A stretch of 64,000 nucleotides of DNA, from contig JAMKCF010000019.1 of the NCBI GenBank assembly GCA_023634235.1, forward strand, positions 3,658,001 through 3,722,000, given 5' to 3'. The notes below the pieces were generated by a model. It searched no databases. It had not been told where the DNA came from and saw nothing but the letters and a program-made list of their open reading frames with translations. Origin of the DNA: Pisaster brevispinus (Eukaryota > Echinodermata > Asteroidea > Forcipulatida > Asteriidae). How positions within the stretch are numbered: position 1 is the first letter of the stretch; every line of letters begins with the position of its first letter. A program made the translations under genes and the position numbers. Below are positions 31,001-43,400 of the stretch, one piece after another.

Positions 31001-34000
31001 GTTTCTGATCAGCAGAGTGTGGGTTTGAGTCCTGATCTTGACACTTGTGTCCTTAAGTAGGGCACTTAACCATTATTGCTTCGTCCTTCGGTTTGGGCGT
31101 AAAGACGTAGGTCCTGTGTGTCATAAAAGAACCCAGTTACTCTTATTGTAAAGAGAAGGGGTTTGCTCTGGTGATTCTGGCTGTGGCTGCTGAATGCGCC
31201 GCAGCACCTTGTAAACCATTAGAAGGTGCTACATAAATGAGTCTCATAATTCAAAACGTAACTCTGCTTATTCTGTTGAAAAACAAATAACGAGCGCTTT
31301 GATAGGCCCCTAGGGCTGTGATAAAGTGCTATATAAGAACCCAGTATTATTAATATTTTATTATAAGAGTGTGGGTTTGAATCCCAGTCCTTACAATGTT
31401 AGATCCCTGAAAATGAGGCAAATATGCTGACTTCAAATTCTCATTTTCATCAGGTACAGATCTGTGTGTCAAGCCAGCCATCTTGCAGAACGGTGGAGAG
31501 TCTTCGATCACCCTTGAAGGTTCCCCTCCTCTCAGCCCCTCGCATGGTGACGATGGAGTCTGCAAGACAAAGAATACTACGCAAACTGTGGTCAGTGAAA
31601 ATGGTGAGGTTTTTCTTTCTTCGTATTATCACAGGGGTATCAATGTCTGAATCCGTGTTTAAAGAGGAGCTCCAAGGGCAAATTCAGTTTTGTGATACAT
31701 TCATTTTAGATAGACTCCTTATAAAATGGGAAAAATTAGAAGTCTCTTACCTCATGTTAAAACGGTGTGAAATACCACTGTGTTTGATACCCTTCGAGTG
31801 CAATTTTTGTCAAAATCCAAAAACGTTCCATGACGTCCCATTTCAAATATAATAGTCTGTACATTTTTGTGCAGAGAACTTCCATGGTTGCTCTTCATTT
31901 GATTGTGATCTTTTTTTCTTTTTTCAGATGAATCCATTCCAAACCGGTCAGACTCTACAGTTGGGCAGAGTAGCCTTGTTAAAATCCCTGATCCCTCTGC
32001 CACTTCATCCATAGAAACACAGATGGGCACTACAGTTGAAGTACAGGCTACCTTGTTACAAGATGGACCTCCTGCAGGAGACCCTCATCCCAGTCAGGAA
32101 TCGACCGAGGTAGAGCAGCAGTCCCTGAAATGCCCCGAGTGTGACTTAACGTTCGCCAATGCTATATCCTTGAATGCGCATCAGCTGACGCATAAAGCAG
32201 ACAGCCAGTTTGTGTGTGGTATATGCGGCAAGGGCTTCAACACCGAGAGCTTATTGACTCGTCACTTCATAACGCATTCCGAGAGCCGCCGTTACACCTG
32301 CCCGCACTGCGGGAGGATTTTCAGAAACATCCTGAGCTTCCAGAAACATGAAAAGCTCCACACTGCTGGAAAGGTCTTCACCTGTAAAGACTGCGGCAAG
32401 GCCTTCCGACGTAAGCATATCCTACAGAAGCATCGGTATAGTCACCGAAAAAAAGTCCGGATCGAGTACGCGTGTGAACATTGCAGTGAATGCTTCTCAA
32501 CCATTAAGGAATTACAGCGACATGAACGCTTTGTCCATGTTAGGAAAGACCAGGGCAACCAGATCAAACGTCTCCACAATTGTAAGGAATGTGGTGAGAG
32601 CTTCCAGAGAGAAAGTCAGCTCAAAGAGCACCTCAAGCTTCACGCCGTCCAGAAGGAGAACTTCTGTAAGGATTGCGGGAGGGGTTACAGTTCTTCAACT
32701 GCGCTTCTGAATCATCGCTGCTTCCGTGCCAGGAAGACCTCATTTGCGTGTAAGGAATGCGGGAGACGGTTCACGAGTAAACAAGACGTGTTGGACCATG
32801 AGAGGATGCACGAGAACGAGAGAGAGTTTGACTGCGAGTTGTGCGCCAAGAGCTTCAACTCCGAGGCCGAGCTCAATGATCACGCTGCGGTCCATAGACA
32901 ACCGAACAGCTTCAAATGTAAACACTGTGATAAATGCTTCAAGAAGAAGGGCTTCCTGACAAATCATGAAAAGTCACACAAAACAAAAATGCTCAGATCA
33001 CAAAAAGTCGGCAAGTCGAAACCAGGGAAACCGGCTAACAATCACATCATCAGAGATTCAGATAAGAAAACGTCGGGGCAACAACACGAGTCTGTTTTTC
33101 TCGAATCGGAGGGAGTCTACAAATGCCAAGACTGTGGGAAGACGTTTAAGCAGAAGGGCCAAACAATCAACCACCAAAGAAAAGAGACCAATCAGCGGTC
33201 GTTTGTCTGCACCGACTGCCCCAATACTTATATCACCAGTGCTCATCTGAAGGCTCACATGCTCACTCATTCTAAGAATGCAGAAATGAAATGTGAAGGG
33301 TGTGGGAGGGAGTTCAACTACAAGAGCAACCTGACTAGCCATCAGAGACAATGTCCCCAAATGGCCGGCAAGAGGAGCGCTGTCACGAACCATCGCAGGA
33401 GGTACAATCACCAAGCCAAATCAACGACGTCTGACGGGATCAACAATGGATCAAAGACGCCGCATGACGGCGATACGGAAAGTGAGACAACCCAGGATGA
33501 CACTTTAAGAAACTCCGACGGTCCGATGAAACATGTGAGTTATTATAACAAGGAAATCAGAATGTACGAATGTAAGGACTGCGGACAGACTTTCAAGCAA
33601 AAGGGCCAAACTGTGTACCACCAGAGAAAGGTCAGTAACGAGCGCCTCTTTGTATGCAAAGTCTGCAAGAAGGCCTTCCTAACAAGCCCCCATCTCAAGG
33701 CCCACGAGCTTGTGCACACCACCGAAAAACCACTCTGCTGCGCTGGCTGCGGGAAACGATTCAACTACAAGTGCAATCTCAAGACCCATCAGAGGAACGG
33801 ATGCGTCGGCTTGAACCCAGAAGGCCAGCCGGCACTCTCCAAGATGAAACTGTACAAGTGCGAGGAGTGCGGGAAGGAATTCAAGCTGAAATTGTACTTT
33901 GAGAAGCACCAGAAGATGCACGAGCTCAAAAGACTCCAGCAAGAGGCCGGGGAAGTTGTGTCTGACCTGGATGACATGGGTAGACGCAAAGAGCACCGGT

Positions 34001-35532
34001 CTGATTACAATGAAGAGGACGGGACGTACAAGTGTCGGGATTGCGGGTTAATTTTTAAGCAGTCTGGGCAGGCACTGTATCATATCAGGAAGTATAGCAA
34101 TGAGAGGAGATTCGTCTGCAAGGTGTGCCCCAAGAGCTTCCTGACCAGTGCTCATCTGAAGAGTCACATCATGTCGCACACTAAAGAGAAACCGTACAAG
34201 TGCTGGTACTGCGGCAAAGGGTTTAATCACAACTCTAACCGGAAGTACCACCAGAGGGTGTCCTGCAATGAGAGACCACCGCTGGGAGAAAGACGAGCCG
34301 AGGAGGAGAGCTCGCCCGAGAGCAGGAAGGGTCAGGACGAGGTCAAGAAGCCGATCGTGTGTGTCGTTTGTAACAAGCAGTTTAAGTTAACCCACAGCTG
34401 GAAGGTCCACATGAGAGTCCATACGCGGGAGCAGCCCTTCCTCTGTGAGTACTGCGGCAAGGCTTTCCGCTGTCGGAGCAACCTCTATGTCCATCGGAAC
34501 AGCCACACCAAAGAGCGGCCGTACTTGTGCAACTACTGCGGTAAAAACTTTGCGCAGTTGTCGCACGTCCGAGTCCACGAAGCCATCCACAGTACGGAGA
34601 AGCCGTACAAGTGTAACATTTGTGACAAGAGTTTCAACCAGGAGTTTTATCTGAAGCGGCATAAAGTCATGCACACGGATGATCGACCGTTTTCATGCTC
34701 CTGCGGGAAGTCCTTCAAGTATAGAGGAAGTTTAGTGTCGCATAAGGCCACCCACAGCCCCAAGAGACCGTACAGCTGCCACCTCTGTGAGAAAGCCTTC
34801 AAGCAGAGCTGCCACCTCAAAGTCCATATATTGACACACGGCGAAATGAAACCGTTCAAGTGTGACAAATGCCAGAAGGCGTTTATCCGTAAGAATCAGC
34901 TCAGCCGCCACCAGAGAAGCCACAGCGACGAGCGGTGTTACGTCTGCCCGGTGTGCGGGAAGGACTTCAAGCACAGCTCCAGTATGAAACGCCATCAGGA
35001 ACGCAAGCACAAAATGAACTTGGACTCCAGCATCGACACCACAACACAAGAAGCGCAGGCTGTGTATGATAGCTTACCCTTCCCACAAACCCCAACGAAG
35101 AAGGATAACATGCGTGATGCGAAGCCCAAGACGCAGTGGCCTTCTCCTGTGCTTGATGACGGAGCAAACCTAGAGCAAGGTAATCAGATGAACATAGGCG
35201 GGCAGATTGAGGCTGGTAACGTGCCGCCAGCCCAGCACGTAGACAACAGGGTACTAACTCAGATGGATGAAACACGGATGACCAGCCAGCCGGTCGACTG
35301 TAGGATGACCAACCAACCGATAGACTACAGGGTGTCCCCACAGATGGCTGATGGTAGGATCCAGGTCTCCCAATCCCTTGTCTCTGGTCATCTTGGACTA
35401 TCTGGTCATCCAGTTTACTCCGAGGCTCAATATATACAAGGCCCAGAGTTTGCGTCAGTCCACCTGCCACATATTGGTACGTTTGACTTCAGGACTAACA
35501 CAACCGGTAATGTAGATTATACTGTATTGTAA
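28023..35532 (+). CDS. Multi-C2H2 zinc-finger protein, four coding exons
   Basis: Probable nuclear DNA-binding regulator of 1347 residues; no orthologue recognised. Coding exons: 28023-28149, 30314-30475, 31454-31603, 31928-35532, all GT-AG with split codons that join in frame. The exon with the ATG begins at an AG acceptor (27973) and has an in-frame TAG at 27993, so translation starts here; a 5' UTR exon lies upstream. Residues 1-214 are acidic and Ser/Thr-rich with no KRAB, BTB or SCAN domain. About 28 fingers follow (residues 215-1174), 20 or so canonical. A module of three fingers occurs three times (residues 544-622, 693-772, 847-926), each time with a first finger lacking the last His and a third of C2HC type. 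The C-terminal eight fingers are more regular, with linkers such as HTKERPY and HSTEKPY; one has an odd C-x-C spacing. A Gln/Met-rich tail ends the protein. Confidence 0.9.
28171..29858 (+). repeat. Telomere-like 18-bp minisatellite in zinc-finger intron
   Basis: About 1.7 kb of tandem 18-mers, typically GATAGGGTGAGGGTAAGG, itself three telomere-like hexamers (GGGTRA/GGGATA). Variants carry GGGTTA or GGATAA. A rarer block with GCGTATGG recurs at 29373, 29517, 29637 and 29781, spaced 144, 120 and 144 bp, showing higher-order structure. The plus strand is nearly free of C. It lies between coding exons 1 and 2 of the zinc-finger gene. Confidence 0.97.
30003..30218. repeat. Long foldback element with perfect 21-bp inner hairpin
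   Basis: Imperfect inverted repeat of about 100 bp per arm (left end GCGGGTACAACTA, right end TAGTTGTACCTGC). At its centre 30085-30105 and 30113-30133 are perfectly complementary around a 7-base loop. It sits in the zinc-finger gene intron, 145 bp after the minisatellite. Confidence 0.85.
30531..31006 (+). repeat. 34-bp minisatellite grown from a tRNA-Leu SINE
   Basis: Fourteen copies of a 34-bp unit containing CACTGGACTCAAGCTCTGG, the anticodon arm of the tRNA-Leu-derived SINE. The last unit runs straight into the rest of that SINE at 31007. Located between coding exons 2 and 3 of the zinc-finger gene. Confidence 0.92.
31007..31360 (+). repeat. tRNA-Leu-derived SINE body
   Basis: Continues from the minisatellite with GATCAGCAGAGTGTGGGTTT and the family body (GCACCTTGTAAACCATTA), ending in an AT-rich TTATTA tail. 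Confidence 0.75.
31655..31870 (-). repeat. Dispersed repeat in zinc-finger intron 3
   Basis: Minus-strand relative of segments at about 10960-11260 and 37805-38135. Shared features include a CTCCTTATAAA/CATTTT block, a GTGAGGT-type block and the 'dispersed ATT' end. Type unknown; no coding capacity. Confidence 0.45.
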
Positions 35533-36286
35533 ATTTTACACAAATGTTTTAAGATTGCTTTCTCGTCCTTGGCCCAGTTACCTAGGATACATGTAATTTT
35601 AGTGCATGAGTTCCTTACAGTTGAACCACACTGGCGATAAACACAAGATCTTGGCCCAATTTCATGGCTCTGCTTACCATCAGCGCTTACAGAAGCAGGG
35701 AATTTCGCGCTTACATCAAGCGTATTTCAAAGGTTTGCAGGGAATTTCTGCTTGCGCACATGGGTAGTTCACGTTACCAGGCATTCTTCACTTACACAGC
35801 TGGCGCAGAAGTACCGCGCTTGCTCTGTATGCGCAAAATGGTGATCGCAAGTGCAGCATTCGGCGGTAACCAGAGCCCTAATATTGGGCCCAGGGCCTTA
35901 ATTCGTATCGCCTGTAAGCAGACATTTTCTGCTTACGAAAGTCATAAGCTGAGCAAAATGCACACTAGCTTACCTGCGGCTCATGTAAGCAGGACCCAGT
36001 TTCAGAGATGTGCTTTACACTTTTCTGCTAAGCAGAAATGAGAAGTATACATGAAACAGTCACAAATTGTACATGTTGAAGCCAGTGATGAACTGCTGCG
36101 CTCACATTAAAAAAAAACTGAGACTTTCTGGAATATTTGCTGTTGCAATTGAACCATTACATATCCAAATATCAACAATTATTTAATGTTCTGTTTTATT
36201 TTATTTTTGAATTTGTTATTTTTTAACTTTTTAAAAGAGACAAACCTTATTATTTTTTTTACTTTCTGAAATCAGACTGGAATAAA
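35533..36286 (+). other. Zinc-finger gene 3' UTR (probable)
   Basis: From the TAA at 35530 to an AATAAA at 36281-36286. It includes a variant foldback repeat (35652-35893) and AT-rich sequence. Confidence 0.45.
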
Positions 36287-36746
36287 ATAACAAATGTTAT
36301 TTTTTTGAGAATTATTGAATTAAAACCTGGTTTTTTTATTGGAGCACTTTTGAATATTCTTAAAGAATAGAAATGTTTCTTATTTATTTTATCATCGGCT
36401 AAAGGAAGTATTAGTGTTGCTTTGATTTTTATTGTTCATTTCTGCAGTTATCTGAGGGTCAGTTTTGACCAAAATGAAAAGAAAGAGAGAAAATATTGGA
36501 CATATGTAGATGAAATACATGTATGTACCAGCTTAACAATGCATAGTTTATACTAGGGTATGGTATGGAAGGGTAGAGTTACATGTATATTTGTTAGAAT
36601 ATAGTTTTTAAGCACAGTGAAATGTTTTAGAAATGTATTTTTTTATTTCCCCCTACCCAAGCTTTGGGAGCGTGGTATTTCAGTCCAGTACCCAGACTCC
36701 CCCCCCCCTAAATAATACAAACAATCAGATTGTTGTATGCCTCCAG

Positions 36747-36940
36747 GACCCAATTTCATAGAGCTGCTTAAGCACAAACAGTAGCTAAGCACAATAAAGT
36801 TATGCTCACCAGAACTAGGTTTCCAGCCAAATTACCATGTCACATGTACCAATTTTCGACTGGTATCCTGCTCATTTCTGCTTATCAGAAACTTGTTAAG
36901 CAATATTTTTTTTTTTGAGCAGCTCTATGAAATTGGGGCC
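36747..36940. repeat. Foldback repeat (MITE-like)
   Basis: Left end GACCCAATTTCATAGAGCTG and right end CAGCTCTATGAAATTGGGG are inverted copies. Same family as 21574-21760. Confidence 0.8.
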
Positions 36941-37043
36941 ATGTAGCATTGGTACGTCACGTGGCGCCAAAAGTTGTTTCAAAGTGTTTCTTTAGTGTGG
37001 ACAGAATGTGAAAATTTTGTCTCATGATAATATGTAACATGCT

Positions 37044-37238
37044 GGGCCCAGTTCCATAGAGCTGCTTAAGCAGAGAATTGTGCCTAGCAACTTTCTGCCA
37101 GCCGGAAAAAGCAGGATACCAGTCACAGATTGCACATGTGACATTGTATTGTGGCTGGTGGTAACCTTAGTCTGGTAAGCATAATTTTGTTGTGTTTTGC
37201 TAATTTTTGTGCTTCGAGCAGCTCTTTGAAATTGGGCT
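37044..37238. repeat. Foldback repeat (MITE-like)
   Basis: Inverted ends GGGCCCAGTTCCATAGAGC and GCAGCTCTTTGAAATTGGGC; second copy within 300 bp of the previous one. A partial third copy follows at 37240-37388. Confidence 0.8.
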
Positions 37239-40200
37239 GTTAACCACAAAGAATTGCGTAGGACGGAAAAAATTGCTTAACAGAAAGGGGTCACCAGCCA
37301 AAACACCATGTAATGTAGATTGTTTGTGTATGGTTCCCTCCTAAATTTTGCTTAGCAGAAAAAATTGTTAAGCACTATTTTCTGCTGGGTTGTGTACTTA
37401 TCTACTACTATCCCCAGACGTCAGTCTGCAGTCTGCACACATTATCATGAAGGGATGTTTTGGCCATTTTTGTCAAATTGCATAAAATGCTAGAATATTT
37501 AACTTATAAACAATACCAAAATTAATACTGTAATAAATATACTTGGTTTTTTTATAGCAATGTGTACAGAGGACTGTAAGTTTGAGTTGAAACTTTACAA
37601 GGTGTGTGGGGGGAGGCAAAGACACAATTTTTGGTGAGGTAATTCATATATTGAACCATATATTTGTGCATTTTTTATCTCGTTTGGGAGGGCAATTGGT
37701 GGGAGATAAGGGTTGCGAACAGGGGGTTCCTGTCCCCCATGCCCCCCTGCGTTTGTGTATGCCCCTCCCCTCTGGTTACACCACTGAATTTTATCATTAA
37801 TATTTTATATTAACGTCCAAAAACGTCACATTTCAAATAATATGGGTCTGTCAATTTTTGTACTGGGAACTTTTAGTTCTTCCTGAATTTGTATGATATT
37901 TAATGAAAAAGGAGGGGCATTGAGTTTGACTTTTTGACAGAAATCCCTCTTTGGAATGTACAAACCCATTTATTGTTGATATTCTAATGACATCATATTT
38001 CAGATTTCGCTCTGAAAGAGTATAAGATAAAATGACATTTTGCACCATTTTAACGTGAGGTTGGAGACTTGCAACTTTTCCCCCACTTTCATGGGGACTA
38101 TCCTTTGGAAAATGAGTGCATCACAAAACTGAATTAACCCTTGGGGTCCTCTTTAACTGAATTCCTATTTTTAAACGTTTAATTTAATTATCATTTAGCC
38201 TTCGAGAAAGACTCTGCTAGGGTCGAAACGTCAGGCCACTAACTATTTTTTTGCATTTATACCATAGGTCCTTTTTGGTTGGTAAGCAGTTTGCAAACAG
38301 CTAAAACTATTTTTAATTTAATTGTACATAAATGTAGACTTATGTGTAGAGTAATATTTTGACTGATGCAAGAAAAATAGCCTTGCCGCTTATTTTTCCC
38401 GGTGAGTCCACATTTATTTATGGCGTGTGTCAAAATGTGTAGTTTTAAAAGAAAATGTAATGATGGCCATGTGTTTGAGCCAAGTGGGGCCAAATTTCAC
38501 CGCAGAATTCTGCGTTTACAGCAACCTGTAGAATCCATATTTCCATAAGTGGTAAGGTCTTCAAGAGTATTTGTCAATTCGCTAATTTATATATATTTAG
38601 TACTTAAAAACTCCGCAGAGCATTTTCCAAACTGAGGTTTTTGTTAGTGGAAATTCCAAACCTCTTGTATAGAAGTAATGTCAGAATGGGTTTAGTAAGC
38701 CGTAGCCTGATGAGACAGAGTCATGTTATCTAAAAGGCCTTAGATAGAATAGAATCTGTGGGTTACTCTAGGTTTTGCCCATTACTTTTTCAGTGACTGG
38801 CCAGCAGGACCAGTTAGGTTGTAATGTCACTGGTCCACCAGCTTTTTCACTGGTTCCTATTTTGGGGGGTTTGCTTTCTACATAATATACTAGCATGAGA
38901 CTATGTAACTTGAAGCAATATGAATTATCAGTGGTTTACAATAAGTAGCAGTGGCATGTAGTCAACTACCAGTCAAACTTTTGGATAGAATTCTGACTGG
39001 TCCCTGGGTGTTTAAACTGGCATTTGGCAAGCAGACCACTGTCAAGGGAGCACGCTGTTCCAAGGAGGGCCTCCTACAAAGATCATTCCAGCAAACTTAC
39101 TATGCCATACCATTCCCGATATGTGGCAGAGAGCACCACCCCCCCCCAAAAAAAAATGCTCATACACATTTACACACTCTTCTTCTCTTGTACAGACGTA
39201 CCCCCCCCCCCCTTTGAAATTCATCTGAAGAATTCCTGAGATTTCCAGAACACAAGGAAGACATCACAGGAGGTGGGGGGGGGGGGGTACACCATGCCAC
39301 ATATCCAGCCCCAAATTTGAAAATGTAACCTCGTCAGAGCGTGGCTCTCTCAAGGTCCCCTCCCCCCATATAATGTTCCAATTCGCAGGAGGCTTGAACG
39401 GTGTATTTCCCATCATATAGTTTCAAATACATGTCACTTTTCATGATCTTGAACTCAATCTTGATCTCTAGAATCAACCCCTCCCTCCCCAACTTACAGG
39501 TCTCTTGTCTTGGTCTATCTTTCGGACCTTGACTCCTCAGACGTCCAGGTCTTGATTTTCATATTGCTAAAATTCACTCCACTTCAAGCTTTGAAATGTT
39601 TGATAACGAAGTTGATAATTAATAGCCCTCCAGTGACTAGCCAGCAGGACCGGTTTGCCTGTCATTTCACTTGTCGGCCAGTTTTGTTTTCACTAGTCCA
39701 TACTTTATATGAAATAGGGATTCAACACTGAATTATCTGAACTGGCATTTGGCCAGAGGACCTCTATTAAGGAAGAGCTCTTCGTACTAGTTTGTTGCAG
39801 TGGTATGCATCCTAGTTCAACCCCTAAAATGGCAAACAGGGTAACTCTGTATGACAAGGTCTCTGGTAGGACGCCTTTTTCCACATACTATTGAGGTTTT
39901 TCCCACTCTGAAGTGACAATTGTACCATACTTGATATGTTGCAGAGGGTGTCTCCCCCCTCCCACCATTGTTCCCATGCTCTAAAACACTCTTCCTTTCT
40001 TGTACTGAAGAGCCTTCTTAAAAACCTCACAAGAATTCCTGAGATTCCCAGAACACACTAAAGACACAGCAAGAAGGGGTGGGGGCACACCATGCCACAT
40101 ATCAAGCAGCAAATGTTCTGTCTGGGTTATGTGACTGGCTAGGGGGGTCAATGAAAATAGATAGTTCTGAAATTTTTGTTTACATATTGATACCCTTCGT

Positions 40201-41181
40201 CTGTGAAAGTGTTATCCACAGTGATTCCAAGGTGCTGCTTTTGCTCGTGATATTTGATGATGCTAGTCGGGCATTTCCTTAAGTGTATGTTTGGATAGTT
40301 TAGACATGCCATAGTGACTAGAGCATTAATGTCCACACAGTGTTCTCATTTTCGGTACCTTATGGAGACCAAGGACAAAACAAAACAGGCAAAACAAAAG
40401 GTCTCCACATGGAAATTCTACAGACCGGGGTGCTCCACAAGGAAATTTGTGAACAAAGTCTATGGGAAACTGTTAAGTGCAGGGACAAAGGAAAGAACAA
40501 AAGAATGCTCCACAAGGAGGCATTTTTGAGAATGTGTGTTTTTTTACAGTGTGGAAGAATATGTCTTTTCTTAAGTGCACAGAGCAAAGGAATGCCCACA
40601 GAGTGTTTGCAACACAGAGCTGCTGTTTAAACGTTACATAGGAAGTGTGGACCTGAGAACAAAAGCAGTCCATGTAATGTAGGGACTTACACATGTCCAC
40701 ACAGTCTTTTATACAGTGTTTAAGAATAGGGTTTTTCGTAAGTGTACAGAACAAAGGAATGCCCACAGAGTGTATAAAACACAGATGTATGTGTGAACAT
40801 GTCTGCGCATTTAAACCGAGGACTTTAAGAATAGGGATCTGGGAAAATGACATATCAGGGACAGTCCTCAGTTTGTTTCGTGTACAAAACCAATGGGAAC
40901 GTCGCTAAAAAGACTAAGTCCAAACCATGGGATGTCCTCGGTTTACACCATTTACAAATGTGTGTGTGTGAGATTGGGAAAAACTTATGTAAAAGCTTGA
41001 CATTTTGTAGGGCTTTTGTACTTTATATTCTGTTCTCAATGTATAAATTGAATGCATAATCAGTTTAAGATGTACTTTTGTGCGCATCATGTAAAAGCTG
41101 CTCAGCCTCAAGCATCCTGGGATTGATTTCATGAAGCGCTTTTTTTTCAGACAATAAGCAGTGAACCAGTCACAAACTAGC

Positions 41182-41560
41182 GTGTCGTGGCCGAGCGGTT
41201 AAGAGCACCGGACTCAAGCTCTGGTGGTTCTGATCAGCAGAGTGTGGGTTCAAGTCCCGGTTGTGACACTTGTGACCTTAAGCAAGATACTTATCATATT
41301 TGCTTTGACCTTCAGATTGGACATTTAAGCCATAGGTCCTGTGTACATGTACTAGGATTGGTAATGCACATAAAAAGAACCCAGAACACTTATCATGGAA
41401 GAGTAGGGGGTTAACCCCAGTGTTTCTGGTTCACATAGCAAGCACCCTTATTTACAGGTTTCCTCAGGCTTGCAAGCTACAGTGATTAAGTTCACTTATG
41501 AAGCATCCTTGGTTTTATTATCAGAAATATATAATAATAATAATAATAATAATAACATTA
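41182..41560 (+). repeat. tRNA-Leu-derived SINE
   Basis: Head GTGTCGTGGCCGAGCGGTTA with CAA anticodon and GGGTTCAAGTCCC T-arm, family body, and a (TAA)n tail at 41530-41556. Confidence 0.8.
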
Positions 41561-43400
41561 CCTGGTATTATTTGTGCTAAGCATGATTTGTTGATGCTAA
41601 GCATTGGTTTGTTCTTGAGAGCTTTATAAAATTGAGCCCAGGAGGCTTTGTATGGGATCAAGACTTAATGCTCTAGTCAATATTATAGCTCTATGGTACA
41701 TACTTTTAGTCAGTAAATTGAAAGCGAAAGGCAATATTGTAAATTCTAATGGCAATACTAATTAAATAGCTCAAATTGACTCAAAAGAAACAGCTCAAAT
41801 TTCAGCATAGAGGTGCTAGTATATGGCAAGCTTTTCTAATTTTCAAACAAAAATGGCCAGTGACCATAATTTGTGAGGTTGGTCAAGTCTGCATTGTATG
41901 TTTCATCCATCGTAGACTTGTTGTGTATATTGCACAGGTTAGCAATTAGAACTAAAGGTTAAAGAGCACCAAAGGGGAGATGATGGGGAACTGGAGCTTT
42001 ATCTCTAAATAGAACGTGAAATATGCATGGGCGCCATTTCAGCAAGCAAAGTTTTGTTATAATCATTGATAGCAATGGTCAAAGAGTTGCTTGCTGAAAT
42101 GGTGTCCAGTGCAGATTTCACATTTCAGCCGGAGTTCCCCATCTTGCTCTTTCGATGCTCTATGAAGCTTTGATTAGAACCGACCCCAAATACACATCTC
42201 AACATCCATAGTATTCTGACGATAACAAACTCAGATGTACATGTACATTGTATATGCAGCCAGTGTTCCGTTTTGTGTATGACGTGTCCAGCAGACTGAA
42301 ATAAACAAACTCAGTAACAGATGTATTAAGATATCATTTGGTTCTCTTGATTGTATAATGTATTGGAGAAAATCATTGGCATAACCAGCAAGGAGACCCC
42401 CTCCCTCCCGCCCTAACTTCTCTCCCTCCCCCGTCCCCCCGCAAGTGAAATTGTAAGAATGCATAGTTTATAAATAGCCCCCCCCAAAAAAAACAAAAAA
42501 AACAAAAACAAAACAAAAACAAAAACAAAAACAAACCTAAAACAAACAAAACTAAAACAAAAACACCATCAAAACAAATAGCATTATGTCTTTCCCCACC
42601 CCACAAATGACAACACAACAAAACAAATGTCATGTATTTTCCCCATTTCCACCCCACCCTCCACCCCCTCCAATGAAAATGTCCGATGACGCCACTTGGG
42701 GGAAAATCCACTCTCCACCTCGACCCCTATTCTGTTTTTGATGCTATGCCACTCTGTAAGCCACGCCCTAGCTCCACACAACCTAGCTCCACTGATTACA
42801 GAAGCCCTTAGGAGTTTCATGGAGCTAGTTTTCTTTGAGGAGCTATGCAAGACAAATTTAATAATTTGACTTGGCTTTTACGTTCGTTCTTCAAAGAAGA
42901 AAATCTTCTCTGTACTAAAAGTTTCTTTCACTAAGAAATGCTTTTGAAGTGGGAAATTTTGAGTAAAATTACACACAGACGTATGTCAGGCAGGTTTGGA
43001 GCCCCGGAAGTAGTAGCAGATGCGTACGCCTGTGACGCAATGACCAACAGGACAAGTCCTGAAAAGTTTATGTACGTCACACGCCATTGTTAGCCCATTG
43101 TTCCACAACGCGCGCGTTGTCAGGTTAGGGTACGCGCAGCCGAGTTTTGTGGTGGTGTTGCACAAGCGCGCAAACACTTGGATTCAGAAAAAAATTAGAC
43201 ATGGGGTTCAAACCGTACTGCGATCGAATGTACAGTGTTTCCCCTTTGATTTGTTTTCGCAACACACTACACTAACATTAGTGTTGGTTCTTAGTTTTCT
43301 TCTCTGTTGGACAGTTTGGAAGGATTTAAATATTACAGCGCTGTAGTCGAACGGAATACCAAGTCACCGGTCTTGACACCGGAGCGTCCCCCTGACCGAG

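Larger units (their letters stand above)
36300..43100. other. Repeat-rich interval before the kinase gene
   Basis: Contains foldback repeats (36747-36940, 37044-37238, 37240-37388), a dispersed repeat (37805-38135), several copies of a G/C-run-bearing repeat (39050-39310, 39760-40110), an imperfect direct duplication (40540-40800), a tRNA-Leu SINE (41182-41560) and an A/C-rich simple repeat (42480-42570). No convincing gene. Confidence 0.55.
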
